Source: Vampirovibrionales bacterium (GTDB lineage Bacteria > Cyanobacteriota > Vampirovibrionia > Vampirovibrionales > Vampirovibrionaceae). Taken from it: 64,000 nt of DNA. Location: assembly GCA_029262635.1 (NCBI GenBank), contig JAJCZA010000017.1:62001-126000 (forward strand), given 5' to 3'. Under the pieces are notes generated by a model. That model saw only the letters and a program-made list of their open reading frames with translations. It searched no databases and was not told the origin of the DNA. Positions 52,978 to 62,085 of this stretch are shown here, piece by piece (within the stretch, counting starts at the first letter, position 1; each line of letters begins with the position of its first letter). Made by a program: the position numbers and the translations under genes.

Positions 52978-54630
52978 TTGGCAAAAAACATGCCCCCTTA
53001 CGACCTAACACCCGATCAAAAGAAGGGTTTAACATCCTCGAATCAGCCTTCTTCTCAACCAGAGGTGTCTTTAGTAAAGCCTGGCGTGCTTTTTGTTGTA
53101 GACGATGAAGTGATGGTAACCACCAGTATCCAAACCATGTTGGAACTGGAAACATCTCATCGAGTTTTAACGTTTAATCGGCCCGATGAGGCGCTAAAAG
53201 CACTGACGAAAGAAACGCCCGATCTGGTAATTTCCGATTTTTTGATGCCCAAGATGGATGGCATTGCTTTCCTTGAAAAGGTCAAGCGGGTTTTACCTGA
53301 AGCAACATTGATTTTGCTAACCGGGTATGCGGATAAAGAGAACGCCATTGCCGCCATTAACTCGGTTGGCATCTATAAATATATTGAAAAGCCCTGGGAT
53401 AATGAGTCGCTTAAATTAACTATCCACAATGGGCTGGAACGGTCCCGACTGCTGGCCAACCTTCGAACCACCATTACGGACCTCTCTGATGCTCAAACCC
53501 AATTAGAGGCTTATAATCAGCAATTGGAAGCCTTGGTAGAAGAACGAACCGCCGATTTAACGGTTGCTTATCAACAGCTAGACTCGATTTTTCAGGAAAC
53601 AGAAGACGGGATTATTACCCTAACTCCATCCTTTCAAGTGTCCTCTATCAATCCGGCCGCTCGTCACTGGCTAAAAACAGAACTCGATCTGACGGATCCC
53701 GTAGGTTTGTCCGTTACTCACTTTCTGAGTTTACCGGGTAAGCCTCCTAAAGCCATCCTCGATTACTTTAATCCTCAAAAGGCCAATATCTTGAAAGAGG
53801 CACGAGTGGGGACCTTAGACGTTGAAATAAGTATTTCGCCGGTTTCCAACGTGGTGACGACGACAGATCGAGAAACCGCAAACCCGGCCACCGGTTTTGT
53901 TCTTGTGTTACGAGATATTTCGCAGCGCAAGGAAATGGATCGGCTCCGGGATGACTTTGTGTCAACCCTAACTCATGACCTTCGGACACCGCTACTGGCC
54001 GCTATTCAAACATTAGGATTCCTAGAAGATGGTACCCTGGGTGAATTAAACGAAAAACAAACCGATATGATTCAGATGATGACCCAAAATAACCGGGATT
54101 TGCTTGGGTTGGTTAACGTCCTGCTGGAGGTATACAAGTATGAATCTGGACAACAACGCCTGGTGATGGACACAGTGAATCTCCATGAGTTGATTCAGAA
54201 TATTGGCAAAGAACTTCAAGCACTCGCTCTACAAAAAAAGCAAACCCTGACGATCCATGTCTCATCGGACACTCCAATGGTCCGGGGAGACAAACAGGAG
54301 CTACGCCGGGTTTTTATTAACCTGATTGGTAACGCAATTCATCATACACCCGGCGGCGGGCAAATTGAGATCTTTAAATCCGAACCAGCAGACGCCGCCA
54401 ATCTGGTTTTGAATGTGAAAGATACGGGGCGAGGGATTCCGGCTCAGGATATCCCAAAGCTATTCCAACGTTTTTCTCAAGGAACCAGCAAGGTGCGTAG
54501 CTCCGGCACAGGCTTAGGGTTGTACCTTAGCCGACAGATTATTGAGGCCCATCACGGTAAAATATGGGTAAACAGCACCGAGGGGAAAGGCACCTGTTTT
54601 TCTGTCTCCCTTCCAGCGATGGACGATTAA
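52978..54630 (+). CDS. Cytoplasmic REC-PAS-histidine kinase
   Basis: This 550-residue protein joins a receiver domain to a kinase. REC (about 35-155) has the phospho-Asp D87 in VISDFLMPKMDG, acidic D42/D43 and K138 in YIEKPWD. A short coiled coil (about 165-205) follows, then a PAS-like region (about 200-315). HisKA carries H333 in STLTHDLRTP. The ATPase domain has NLIGNAIHHTP, DTGRGIP and GTGLGLYLSR. No transmembrane segment is found, so it is soluble. The N-terminal receiver suggests it is controlled by another kinase. TTG at 52978 is the start, supported by AAAGGA. No separate response regulator gene lies beside it, leaving its output partner unknown. Confidence 0.92.
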   Translation: MAKNMPPYDLTPDQKKGLTSSNQPSSQPEVSLVKPGVLFVVDDEVMVTTSIQTMLELETSHRVLTFNRPDEALKALTKETPDLVISDFLMPKMDGIAFLEKVKRVLPEATLILLTGYADKENAIAAINSVGIYKYIEKPWDNESLKLTIHNGLERSRLLANLRTTITDLSDAQTQLEAYNQQLEALVEERTADLTVAYQQLDSIFQETEDGIITLTPSFQVSSINPAARHWLKTELDLTDPVGLSVTHFLSLPGKPPKAILDYFNPQKANILKEARVGTLDVEISISPVSNVVTTTDRETANPATGFVLVLRDISQRKEMDRLRDDFVSTLTHDLRTPLLAAIQTLGFLEDGTLGELNEKQTDMIQMMTQNNRDLLGLVNVLLEVYKYESGQQRLVMDTVNLHELIQNIGKELQALALQKKQTLTIHVSSDTPMVRGDKQELRRVFINLIGNAIHHTPGGGQIEIFKSEPADAANLVLNVKDTGRGIPAQDIPKLFQRFSQGTSKVRSSGTGLGLYLSRQIIEAHHGKIWVNSTEGKGTCFSVSLPAMDD

Positions 54631-54754
54631 TCGGCTTAGAGTAATTTTATACGGGGCGGGTTTGAAATTAAGAGGTAGATTTTTTTGTTATGGACCTGTA
54701 TAGTTGTTTATTTATAGCTTGAGTGAATAAACAAGGGGGAGGTCTTTCGTCTCA

Positions 54755-55858
54755 ATGATGTCTCGATCCACTTTTACTACGGTCTCATCTTCAGCGGTCC
54801 CTTTCGGCACCCAATTTCAAACGCCTCCAAAGCGCCCCATAAAAAGCGCTCTGCTTTCAGATAAGGAGATTGCAACCGCTTTATTTAACCCGAACTTCAA
54901 TCCATCGACCGAAGAACGTCAGCTGATGGCGCGGGCTTACCTTCAGAAGGCCAATCAGGTAAAAACTCGACAACGGTGGGGTAATCTGATCCTGATGCTA
55001 TTGGCCCTAGCGTTGGGGGGAACAAATGTTTATCATTCTGTAAAACAAGCCGAACTTGAAGGAAAACAAGCCGAATTTGAAGAAAAATACCAAGTTAAGA
55101 AACCTTCCCCAGTACCTCTCAAAAGAAACCAAATTGAGAATCAGTTCGAGGTGATCGACTTTTCTCCTGAAGAGCTTGAAAAGCATTCGCGACTAAGGGG
55201 CCAGTTAAAAACGGATATGGAAAACCCTCTAATCAACGCCGTGCTTGCTCATACAGAGCGGCTGGCTCAATATGCGAAAAAAGCGGTGGTTAAGATAAAT
55301 ACGTCAGATGACTCGATGGGTAGTGGTTATTTTTATCGTTCGGACGGGATCATTGTGACAAACGAACATGTGGTGACTGATAAACAAGGCAACCCTCTGG
55401 AGTTAACCGTGTATCTGCTAAATGGTGTTCATGGCAAAGCAAAAATTTTAACCATGGATAAAGATAAAGATTTAGCCTTGATCCAGATTTTCCCGGAGGA
55501 CTTCAATGTCGATGAATTCCCGACTTTAGAGTTATCTAATGTGGAAACCTTGTCAGGAGGTACAAGAGTTATGGCTATCGGTCATCCGAAGGGCAGTTGG
55601 TGGAGTAAGACGTCTGGGATGATTAGTAGTAATAAGAGGGTAACGAAAGCCGGTGTCGAGCATGTTCAAACCGATGCAGCGATTAATTCTGGAAATTCCG
55701 GTGGCCCTTTGGTAGCTTTGAACGGTGACGTGGTGGCTTTAAATACTCTGTCGAAATTAGATTCGGACGGCCTTTCATATAGTATTACCGCCAAAGAGGT
55801 TCAAGCCTTCATCGAAAAGGCGATTCAAACCGGTGAGCTTCCCGAGAAACTTCCCTAA
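54755..55858 (+). CDS. Membrane-anchored trypsin-like (HtrA/S1C) protease without PDZ domain
   Basis: This 367-residue protein has a cytosolic N-terminus of about 73 residues, a single membrane segment (about 75-93, GNLILMLLALALGGTNV) and a protease domain. The catalytic residues are H205 (TNEHVVTD), D239 (DKDLALIQI) and S315 (NSGNSGGPLVAL). A coiled, charged linker (about 97-115, with repeated QAE.EGKQAEFEE) follows the anchor. No PDZ domain follows, which is unusual for DegP/HtrA but known in some members. The N-terminus contains VPFGTQ (15-20), the short peptide shared with other proteins in this window. Two adjacent ATGs exist; GGGGGAGG lies about 12 nt upstream. Confidence 0.88.
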   Translation: MMSRSTFTTVSSSAVPFGTQFQTPPKRPIKSALLSDKEIATALFNPNFNPSTEERQLMARAYLQKANQVKTRQRWGNLILMLLALALGGTNVYHSVKQAELEGKQAEFEEKYQVKKPSPVPLKRNQIENQFEVIDFSPEELEKHSRLRGQLKTDMENPLINAVLAHTERLAQYAKKAVVKINTSDDSMGSGYFYRSDGIIVTNEHVVTDKQGNPLELTVYLLNGVHGKAKILTMDKDKDLALIQIFPEDFNVDEFPTLELSNVETLSGGTRVMAIGHPKGSWWSKTSGMISSNKRVTKAGVEHVQTDAAINSGNSGGPLVALNGDVVALNTLSKLDSDGLSYSITAKEVQAFIEKAIQTGELPEKLP

Positions 55859-55923
55859 CTTAATATGAATAAGGACTCCATGATGTACTCTGAAGGGCAA
55901 ATTTTAAACCTATAGCATTCACT

Positions 55924-55951
55924 TTATTGTTCGCTCTGTTTCACGTATAAT
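55924..55951 (+). promoter_or_regulatory. Promoter of fabG
   Basis: TTATTG (55924-55929) and TATAAT (55946-55951) are separated by 16 bp. The leader to the ATG at 56027 is about 65 nt, with GGGAGG before the start. Confidence 0.5.
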
Positions 55952-56026
55952 CAATGGATTCCAATTTTGAAACGCAATTAAAACTTAAGGAAAAAAGAAA
56001 GAAAGAAAAGGGAGGTCATTCATCTT

Positions 56027-56779
56027 ATGAGTGAAACATCAGCAGAAAACCCTCAATCCATTGCTGTGGTTACAGGCGGTACTCGGGGCATTGGCCGTGC
56101 CATCGTTGATGAACTGGTTGAGCAGGATTACCATGTGGTTGTCACCTACCGCTCCAGTGAAAAAAGTGCCCAAGATCTTCGTGATCTATTAAAAAACAAA
56201 GTCACCGTCAAGCGAACCGATGTTTCCAAACAAAATGAAGTTGACGAACTGTTCGATGCCATTGAGCAGAAATATGGCCGGGTTGATGTTCTTGTCAATA
56301 ATGCGGGCATTACGCAGGATCGCTCGTTTATCAAGATGGATTCCAGTGATTGGAAACATGTGATTGATGTAAACCTGAATGGCGCTTTTTACTGCTCCAA
56401 GCGTGCTATTAATGCCATGCAAAAGCAAAACTCTGGCCGTATTGTGAATATCTCATCCATCGTGGGCCAGCAAGGCAATTTTGGTCAAGCGAATTATGCG
56501 GCCTCCAAAGCGGGCGTCCTTGGGTTAACGAAAACACTCGCCCTCGAAAATGCCCGAAAGGGGATTACGATTAACGCCGTGTGTCCCGGCTTTATCGCCA
56601 CGGACATGGTCGGTGCCATTCCAGAGGAAGTAAAAGAAAAAATTCAAAACGGCATTCCCATGAGGCGCTTTGGCGAGGCAAAAGAAGTGGCAAAGGCGGT
56701 TGGCTTCCTCGTTTCCAAAGATTCGGCCTATATTACCGGGCAAGAGTTAAATATTAACGGGGGTTTACTGACCCATTAG
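56027..56779 (+). CDS. fabG: 3-oxoacyl-[acyl-carrier-protein] reductase
   Basis: FabG reduces 3-ketoacyl-ACP in fatty acid elongation. The 250-residue SDR has the cofactor motif VTGGTRGIGRAI, VNNAGITQDRSFIKM, NISSIVGQQGNFGQANYAASKAGV with the YxxxK pair, and CPGFIATDMV. The C-terminal GQELNINGGLLTH is typical. This is the closest match to housekeeping FabG in the window; the SDR at 46834 is a more diverged paralogue. GGGAGG lies about 10 nt before the ATG. A bidirectional terminator follows, so it is transcribed alone. Confidence 0.92.
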   Translation: MSETSAENPQSIAVVTGGTRGIGRAIVDELVEQDYHVVVTYRSSEKSAQDLRDLLKNKVTVKRTDVSKQNEVDELFDAIEQKYGRVDVLVNNAGITQDRSFIKMDSSDWKHVIDVNLNGAFYCSKRAINAMQKQNSGRIVNISSIVGQQGNFGQANYAASKAGVLGLTKTLALENARKGITINAVCPGFIATDMVGAIPEEVKEKIQNGIPMRRFGEAKEVAKAVGFLVSKDSAYITGQELNINGGLLTH

Positions 56780-56804
56780 TCCCCATTAATGAAGCATGTG
56801 CTTG

Positions 56805-56840
56805 AAAAAAGCCTCTGATACGGTTATCAGGGGCTTTTTT
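56805..56840. terminator. Bidirectional intrinsic terminator after fabG
   Basis: AAAAAAGCC-TCTGATA and TATCAG-GGGCTTTTTT form a 15-16 bp stem with a short loop, with an A-run on one side and a T-run on the other. Confidence 0.85.
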
Positions 56841-57068
56841 GTGATTTCCTTTTTAAAATTTAGTTTGATCATTCGTCTTGTTTATCTTATTTAAATAGAT
56901 AATCCCAAAAGCCTAATGAAAAATCAGATTTTAAAAGAAGGGGGGCTTTGGGAGGGTCAAATCTAGAAAGGTAAGGACCGAAGGACCCTTGAGGTCTCCG
57001 TTTGGGTTTCTTATCGTTCATCGTTAGCCATCAAGTTACATCATTTAATAAAGGGAGCGGTATTGCGT

Positions 57069-59651
57069 ATGAATATTCAATTGTCAGGTCATCAGGTAGC
57101 CCCACAACTGACTAAAACAAAAGAACAGGCCCGTTTAAGTTCAACGTTACCCCTGTTTTCCGAGGCCCCCTTTGAAGACCGCATTCAAATCCGCTTTGGC
57201 CGAAACACTCGGGTGGAAACCCAGCAGGCTTTTCTCCAGCAAGTAAAAAACGAGGGGGTTCTCATTGCGGGTGCCGGGGGATTAATGGGTAATGAAATCG
57301 GCATGAATACCATGAATTATGGTTTCCCGGTGTATGGTCAGGATTTCACTGCGTTTAAAGACGGGATTCAGACTCAGATGGAAGCCGCTTACGCTAGTGC
57401 GGTGAAAACCGGTTTTATGACGAAAGAACAGGTAAATAAGACCTTAGCCCTTCTAAAGGATGTCGTTGGTGGAATTGATGATACGCTGAAGACTTACCCC
57501 CAAAAGCCAGCGTTGGTGATTGAGGCCATTAAAGAAAATTTAGACGCTAAAACCCAGTTATTTTCCAAACTGGATGAGTATTTAGACAAAGATACGATTT
57601 TAGCGAGTAACACGTCGTCTTTAAGTATTAATAAGCTGGCGGCCTCGACGAACCGGCCTGAAAATTTCGTCGGACTCCACTACTTCCTCCACGCCAACAA
57701 AAATCGCTTAATTGAGATTATTCCCAATGACCAGACCTCGGAAGCCACGCTTCAGAAAGTAGAAGCGTTTGCTCGTGCAACAGGTAAAAATGTGATTCGT
57801 CTGAAAAAAGATTCGCCGGGCTTTGTTGTCAATCGGATTGGCATTCCCATGATTAACGAAGGGGTTCGATTATACGACGAGATGAAAAAAGCAGATGATG
57901 CGCAATACAACCAATTCCTCGCCTCGGCCATTGATCAGGTGGCCTTTGAAACCCTTTGGCCCACAGGCTCTCAAAAACCCAGTCTTGCTCAAAAAATAAG
58001 GGAAAAAATACTACTGCCCATAGACACCCTGAATAAGCCGGCTTACATGGGACTCATTGGCGAAATCAGTGAAGTGCTGGACGAAGGGCTAAAAAATCAA
58101 TACGGGGATGCTTATCGAGCGCCGAAAACGGTTCAGGAAAAATTTGAGTTCGTTGAACAACTGATCAAGGAGGTCAAGCAAAAGACAGAAAACGGCATGT
58201 CCGGGGATAATGCGCGTGCGTGGAAAAATCAACAAATGGCTGACGCGCGTATTCCGATGTTGGAATCAAGTGAACCTCTGGATATCCCTCCCAAGCTTTA
58301 TCAAAAAATTCAGAACAACCTACTCGGCTCCGTCATGGGCGTTGCTGGCCAGTTGATTGATGAAGGAGTTTGTACGCTAGAAGATATTGAGCGGGGCACC
58401 AAAGCCGGCTTTGGTTGGGAAGTGGGACCTTTTGAAATCATGAACACTCTGGGCGTAAAAAAAGCCAACGCACTGGTTCAGGCTTATTCAAAGGCTCGTC
58501 CCGGATTTAAAGCGGCGGAGAGTATTACCAGCCAAATAAAAGTCGGACACATTTCCCTCAACTTTGTGGATACCCGCCGGGAAGGTAATGTTCAGTTTAT
58601 TACTATTAATAAACCTCAGGAATCTCACCGAAACAATGCACTGGATGCTGAGGTGATTCAAGGTATTCGTTCGGCGCTAAAAGCGGCGAACGCAGATTCT
58701 GAGGTCAAACAAATTGTCATTGAAGGCATTGGGAATAAAAGCTTTTCTTCCGGAGCAGACTTGCCATGGCTTCAAGCGCAAGTTGCGGCTTACAAGAACA
58801 GCAAAATAATGAATTTTGTGCCTAAAAAGTTACCCGCATCCATCCCCGTACTTGGGAAAATTCAGCCCCGAGAGGCGTTAACTTATTTTAATGTTGTCAA
58901 ACCCTTTCTGCTGGACGGACACAAATTAATGGATGAAATTGCCGCATCGCCCAAGGTAACCATTGCTAAAGTGGTAGGTAACGCCCTTGGCGGTGGTGCT
59001 GAGCTGGTTCTGGCCTGTGATTATAGTGTCGCGGGTGAAAGTGCCAACATCGGGACGCCTGAAGTGCTGCACGGTATTTTCCCCGCTTGGGGTGGCACAG
59101 AACGTTTGGCGGATCGGATTGGTCTTCCGTTGGCTAAATGGATGGTACTGGCTGGTGGCCTGATGGGTAAAGGTGGCAAAGGCGAAGCCATTTTGAATGG
59201 ACAAGACGCCTTTACCATTGGTTTGGTCGATAAAGTCGCGCCGGATACTCAGTTGGATGCGGTCATTCAAAAAGCGATTGATGAAGGCGAATTTACAAAA
59301 GAGAAAGCAAAAGAAAACCACATGGGTCGAATTGACTATCAGCGTGACCTATCCGGCACTCGATTTGCCGAAGCGCAACAAAAATATGCCACCCAGTCTA
59401 TTGCTGAACTTTTAGATGGTGACTTGAAAGGGTATTATGATACAATCGCCGATGAAGAGATTCGAAGCCAGATGAAAGCAACGTATCAAAAAGTGCTGAA
59501 GCTGGCCTTTAACCGGGTAGAAAAAAATCTAAAAGCTCATCCTCCCAGAGACCTTCAGCTCATGGTCACCAATATGGCCAAGGTCGGGGGCTTAAGGAAA
59601 GAAGCTGCGAAAATGGCAAAAGCGGTAAGAGCTCAAACAGAGGCAAGTTAA
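57069..59651 (+). CDS. Fused 3-hydroxyacyl-CoA dehydrogenase / enoyl-CoA hydratase (FadN-type order)
   Basis: The 860-residue protein performs two beta-oxidation steps. The dehydrogenase is N-terminal: LIAGAGGLMGNEIG (about 65-78) is the NAD-binding motif, followed by LASNTSSLSINKLA, HYFLHANKNRLIEIIP and SPGFVVNRIGIPMINEG. The hydratase is C-terminal: IEGIGNKSFSSGADL and GNALGGGAELVLACDYS form the CoA and oxyanion region. This order (dehydrogenase then hydratase) is that of Bacillus FadN, the reverse of E. coli FadB. IRFGRN at 41-46 is the peptide shared with other proteins here. No thiolase or acyl-CoA dehydrogenase gene is adjacent. ATG at 57069 is used, with AAAGGGAG about 11 nt upstream. 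Confidence 0.9.
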   Translation: MNIQLSGHQVAPQLTKTKEQARLSSTLPLFSEAPFEDRIQIRFGRNTRVETQQAFLQQVKNEGVLIAGAGGLMGNEIGMNTMNYGFPVYGQDFTAFKDGIQTQMEAAYASAVKTGFMTKEQVNKTLALLKDVVGGIDDTLKTYPQKPALVIEAIKENLDAKTQLFSKLDEYLDKDTILASNTSSLSINKLAASTNRPENFVGLHYFLHANKNRLIEIIPNDQTSEATLQKVEAFARATGKNVIRLKKDSPGFVVNRIGIPMINEGVRLYDEMKKADDAQYNQFLASAIDQVAFETLWPTGSQKPSLAQKIREKILLPIDTLNKPAYMGLIGEISEVLDEGLKNQYGDAYRAPKTVQEKFEFVEQLIKEVKQKTENGMSGDNARAWKNQQMADARIPMLESSEPLDIPPKLYQKIQNNLLGSVMGVAGQLIDEGVCTLEDIERGTKAGFGWEVGPFEIMNTLGVKKANALVQAYSKARPGFKAAESITSQIKVGHISLNFVDTRREGNVQFITINKPQESHRNNALDAEVIQGIRSALKAANADSEVKQIVIEGIGNKSFSSGADLPWLQAQVAAYKNSKIMNFVPKKLPASIPVLGKIQPREALTYFNVVKPFLLDGHKLMDEIAASPKVTIAKVVGNALGGGAELVLACDYSVAGESANIGTPEVLHGIFPAWGGTERLADRIGLPLAKWMVLAGGLMGKGGKGEAILNGQDAFTIGLVDKVAPDTQLDAVIQKAIDEGEFTKEKAKENHMGRIDYQRDLSGTRFAEAQQKYATQSIAELLDGDLKGYYDTIADEEIRSQMKATYQKVLKLAFNRVEKNLKAHPPRDLQLMVTNMAKVGGLRKEAAKMAKAVRAQTEAS

Positions 59652-59719
59652 TGAAGATAACGAAAGCATTATAAAAACTGCGATAGAGAGGCCGTCATCG
59701 CTACGGTGACGGAGGCAGT

Positions 59720-59746
59720 GCCCTGGAATGAGAGCCAGGGCTTTTT
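59720..59746 (+). terminator. Intrinsic terminator after the FadN-type gene
   Basis: GCCCTGG (59720-59726) pairs with CCAGGGC (59735-59741), with an 8-nt loop and five T residues after it. A second short hairpin lies just upstream (59692-59712). Confidence 0.8.
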
Positions 59747-59774
59747 CTTTGCTGTTCTATCGAGTACCTTGGGT

Positions 59775-59780
59775 TATAAT
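59775..59780 (+). promoter_or_regulatory. -10 element 7 nt before the start of the GT-C gene
   Basis: A perfect TATAAT ends 7 nt before the ATG at 59788, so transcription would start at about the start codon. No Shine-Dalgarno sequence is present between them. Confidence 0.5.
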
Positions 59781-59787
59781 AATCGCC

Positions 59788-61236
59788 ATGAAATTATCTC
59801 AAGGTCTTTCTGAGCGCATTCGTTATCGCCCTTTTTCGGCGATTGGGATTGTGACGCTCCTGATTTATGGTCTTTTCCTTTGGTTTTACGGCAATGACCC
59901 TCACCACTACGGGCGAATGACTCGTGAACTGTTCATCTGGCCTTCACTTATCAGCTTATTGGCTGTCTATATCTGGGGGTATTACTCTCTTAAAAAGCAT
60001 CCCCAAACCCCGGTCGTCCTCATTATCGCCTTTGGCGGATTCATTGCCCTGATGGCCTTGCTGATTACGCCGTTTCATTCAACAGATATCTACGGTTATA
60101 TTAACCGAGGATGGCAACAGCTGAGCTACGGGCTCAACCCCTATACCTCCGTTGTCGATGATATCCCTAACTGGGACTGGGATAAAATGATCACCAACCA
60201 CTGGGTTAATAACCCTTGTCCTTATGGCTTTCTGTTCGCCCTGATCGCCAAATGGCTTTGCATTCCGGCTCAGGGAAACCTCGACCTCACAGCATTGGTT
60301 TTTAAGGGATTTAATCTGCTGATTCATGGTGGCATTGGCTGGCTCGTCTGGCTTAGCGCCCGGCATCTCAATTTTCCTCATCCTGAACGGAGCTTATACC
60401 TTTACCTTTGGAACCCTCTTATCTTGCTCCATCAGTTAAGCAACGGTCATAACGATATTGTCATGGCGTTTTTTATTACACTGGCCGGCTTTCTTGTTAT
60501 TCGCCGTGCCTGGCTTTGGGTTATCCCGGCATTGGTTGCCGCAACCCTTGTTAAATATGCCGCCATTGTACTTATTCCCCTGGCTTTTATTTATATTATT
60601 CATCACAAAGGCTGGCACACGGCCTTGGAAAGCAGTCTCATTGGAGGGATCCTGTTTTTGGCCATTGGAGGTACTTTCCTTGGTGATATCGCTCAAATGC
60701 CTCTGGATAAAATCAGCGCGAATGCGACCATTACCCACGGTTCATTCCACTCAGTCTTTTACAGCTTGTATAAGGAAATAACCAAGCTTATTCCCTTCTT
60801 GCATGACTCCCGTGAAACCATTCGCTCCCTACTCAAATACCTGATTTTAATGGTTTATGCTGGGTTTTACGGTATCCAGCTCTGGCAAGCAACTCGAAAA
60901 CCATTAAGTCGACCGGCTTTTATTCAGCAATCCACCTTGATCCTCTTTGGCCTCATCGGCTTTGCCAGTCTCAAGTTTTACCCGTGGTATCTGAGCATGT
61001 TTTTCCCCCTCGCGTTGATGCTACCTTCCGGCAATTTGGTTCGTCGGTTTATCCTTGTTTTAAGCGGCTTTCAATTGTTCGCCTTTACCTTTATTGGTCA
61101 GGCTCATATTTTGAATTACCTTTTGCTAACGGGTGCCCCCATTGGTATCATTTTATGGGCGAAGAAACTGAAGCAAGACCAACCCCCACCAAAACTATCA
61201 GCCTCAACATCAACCAACACTTATATTACCGTGTAA
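59788..61236 (+). CDS. Integral-membrane GT-C mannosyltransferase-like protein (MptB/GT87-like)
   Basis: This protein of about 482 residues has ten or more hydrophobic segments. The large first loop contains STDIYGYINRGWQQLSYGLN, with acidic residues expected of the catalytic loop of polyprenol-phosphate-sugar-dependent enzymes. LYLWNPLILLHQLSNGHNDI is a family-like region, and the whole resembles MptB-type alpha-1,6-mannosyltransferases. Such enzymes use a lipid-linked mannose at the outer face of the membrane. The acceptor cannot be predicted. It opens a locus with a methyltransferase, a GT39-like transferase and another glycosyltransferase. ATG at 59788 is favoured over an upstream TTG/ATG extension. 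Confidence 0.8.
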   Translation: MKLSQGLSERIRYRPFSAIGIVTLLIYGLFLWFYGNDPHHYGRMTRELFIWPSLISLLAVYIWGYYSLKKHPQTPVVLIIAFGGFIALMALLITPFHSTDIYGYINRGWQQLSYGLNPYTSVVDDIPNWDWDKMITNHWVNNPCPYGFLFALIAKWLCIPAQGNLDLTALVFKGFNLLIHGGIGWLVWLSARHLNFPHPERSLYLYLWNPLILLHQLSNGHNDIVMAFFITLAGFLVIRRAWLWVIPALVAATLVKYAAIVLIPLAFIYIIHHKGWHTALESSLIGGILFLAIGGTFLGDIAQMPLDKISANATITHGSFHSVFYSLYKEITKLIPFLHDSRETIRSLLKYLILMVYAGFYGIQLWQATRKPLSRPAFIQQSTLILFGLIGFASLKFYPWYLSMFFPLALMLPSGNLVRRFILVLSGFQLFAFTFIGQAHILNYLLLTGAPIGIILWAKKLKQDQPPPKLSASTSTNTYITV

Positions 61237-61309
61237 GGCCAAATTAAGAGCAACATTCAGCTCTCTTTATGTTTTAATACAGGGAAGCCCAGAAGAAAGT
61301 TACTTAACC

Positions 61310-62080
61310 ATGACCACCGACACTGCTATTCCTCCAACACCATCTGAATCCTTGGAGTGTATGGAAAACGGAATTATCCGAAAGGGCGAATATTCTCGTA
61401 ATGGCGACTTTCATAAAAACCTGGATCCTAACTGGAGCTATTACCCGATCTACGTCAATAAACTGGAAGTGATTGACACCATTCTCCGGGAGAAAAAGGC
61501 GTATCAGGGAAAGATCCTGGACGCTGGTTGCGGCGAAGGTGTTTTGGTCGAAAAGTACCATGCTGAAGGTTGGGATATTCAGGGATTTGACATGAATTAC
61601 GCCTCGGCGGGAGTTCGGGAAGGTTCAATTTTGAATATCCCCTTTGAGAACAACGCCATGGACACAGTGCTTTGTCTGGATGTAATGGAGCACCTGCTTT
61701 ACCCTGATCAGCCCAAGGCGCTTAATGAATTGGGACGTGTCCTGAAGCCCGGTGGGCTTGCTGTTTTTTCGGTGCCTAATCTGGCGCATTTCACGGCACG
61801 CCTGAAGATGCTTTTCCGAGGTCGCCTGTTGCGCACGGCTTCGATTGGCCATCACCCCGGTGACCGTCCGGCATTGGAGTATGAGAAACTTTTTGAAAAA
61901 GCCGGTTTTCAGATTCAACAGACTGTGGGTATTTTCCCCACCCTACCACCGATTTATCGTTTTGTTATGAAAAACCCGGCTAAAAGCGCTGGCCTTCTGC
62001 GTCTCCTTAGAAAACTGCCGTTTCCACCCTATGTTCACTTTCAGGTGATTTTTGTTTGCCGCTATCATCCGGTAAAATAA
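61310..62080 (+). CDS. Class I SAM-dependent methyltransferase
   Basis: This 256-residue protein has the SAM motif ILDAGCGEGVLVEKYHAEGWDIQGFDMN. VLCLDVMEHLLYP (motif IV region) and LGRVLKPGGLAVFSVPN follow. These are typical of methyltransferases found in cell-surface glycan loci, where the substrate is usually a sugar or lipid carrier. Its place between the two GT-C genes supports this, but no substrate is visible. The C-terminal part is basic and proline-rich (LRKLPFPPYVHFQ) and may touch the membrane. It precedes the next gene by 5 bp, so they are co-transcribed. Confidence 0.85.
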   Translation: MTTDTAIPPTPSESLECMENGIIRKGEYSRNGDFHKNLDPNWSYYPIYVNKLEVIDTILREKKAYQGKILDAGCGEGVLVEKYHAEGWDIQGFDMNYASAGVREGSILNIPFENNAMDTVLCLDVMEHLLYPDQPKALNELGRVLKPGGLAVFSVPNLAHFTARLKMLFRGRLLRTASIGHHPGDRPALEYEKLFEKAGFQIQQTVGIFPTLPPIYRFVMKNPAKSAGLLRLLRKLPFPPYVHFQVIFVCRYHPVK

Positions 62081-62085
62081 AGGGC

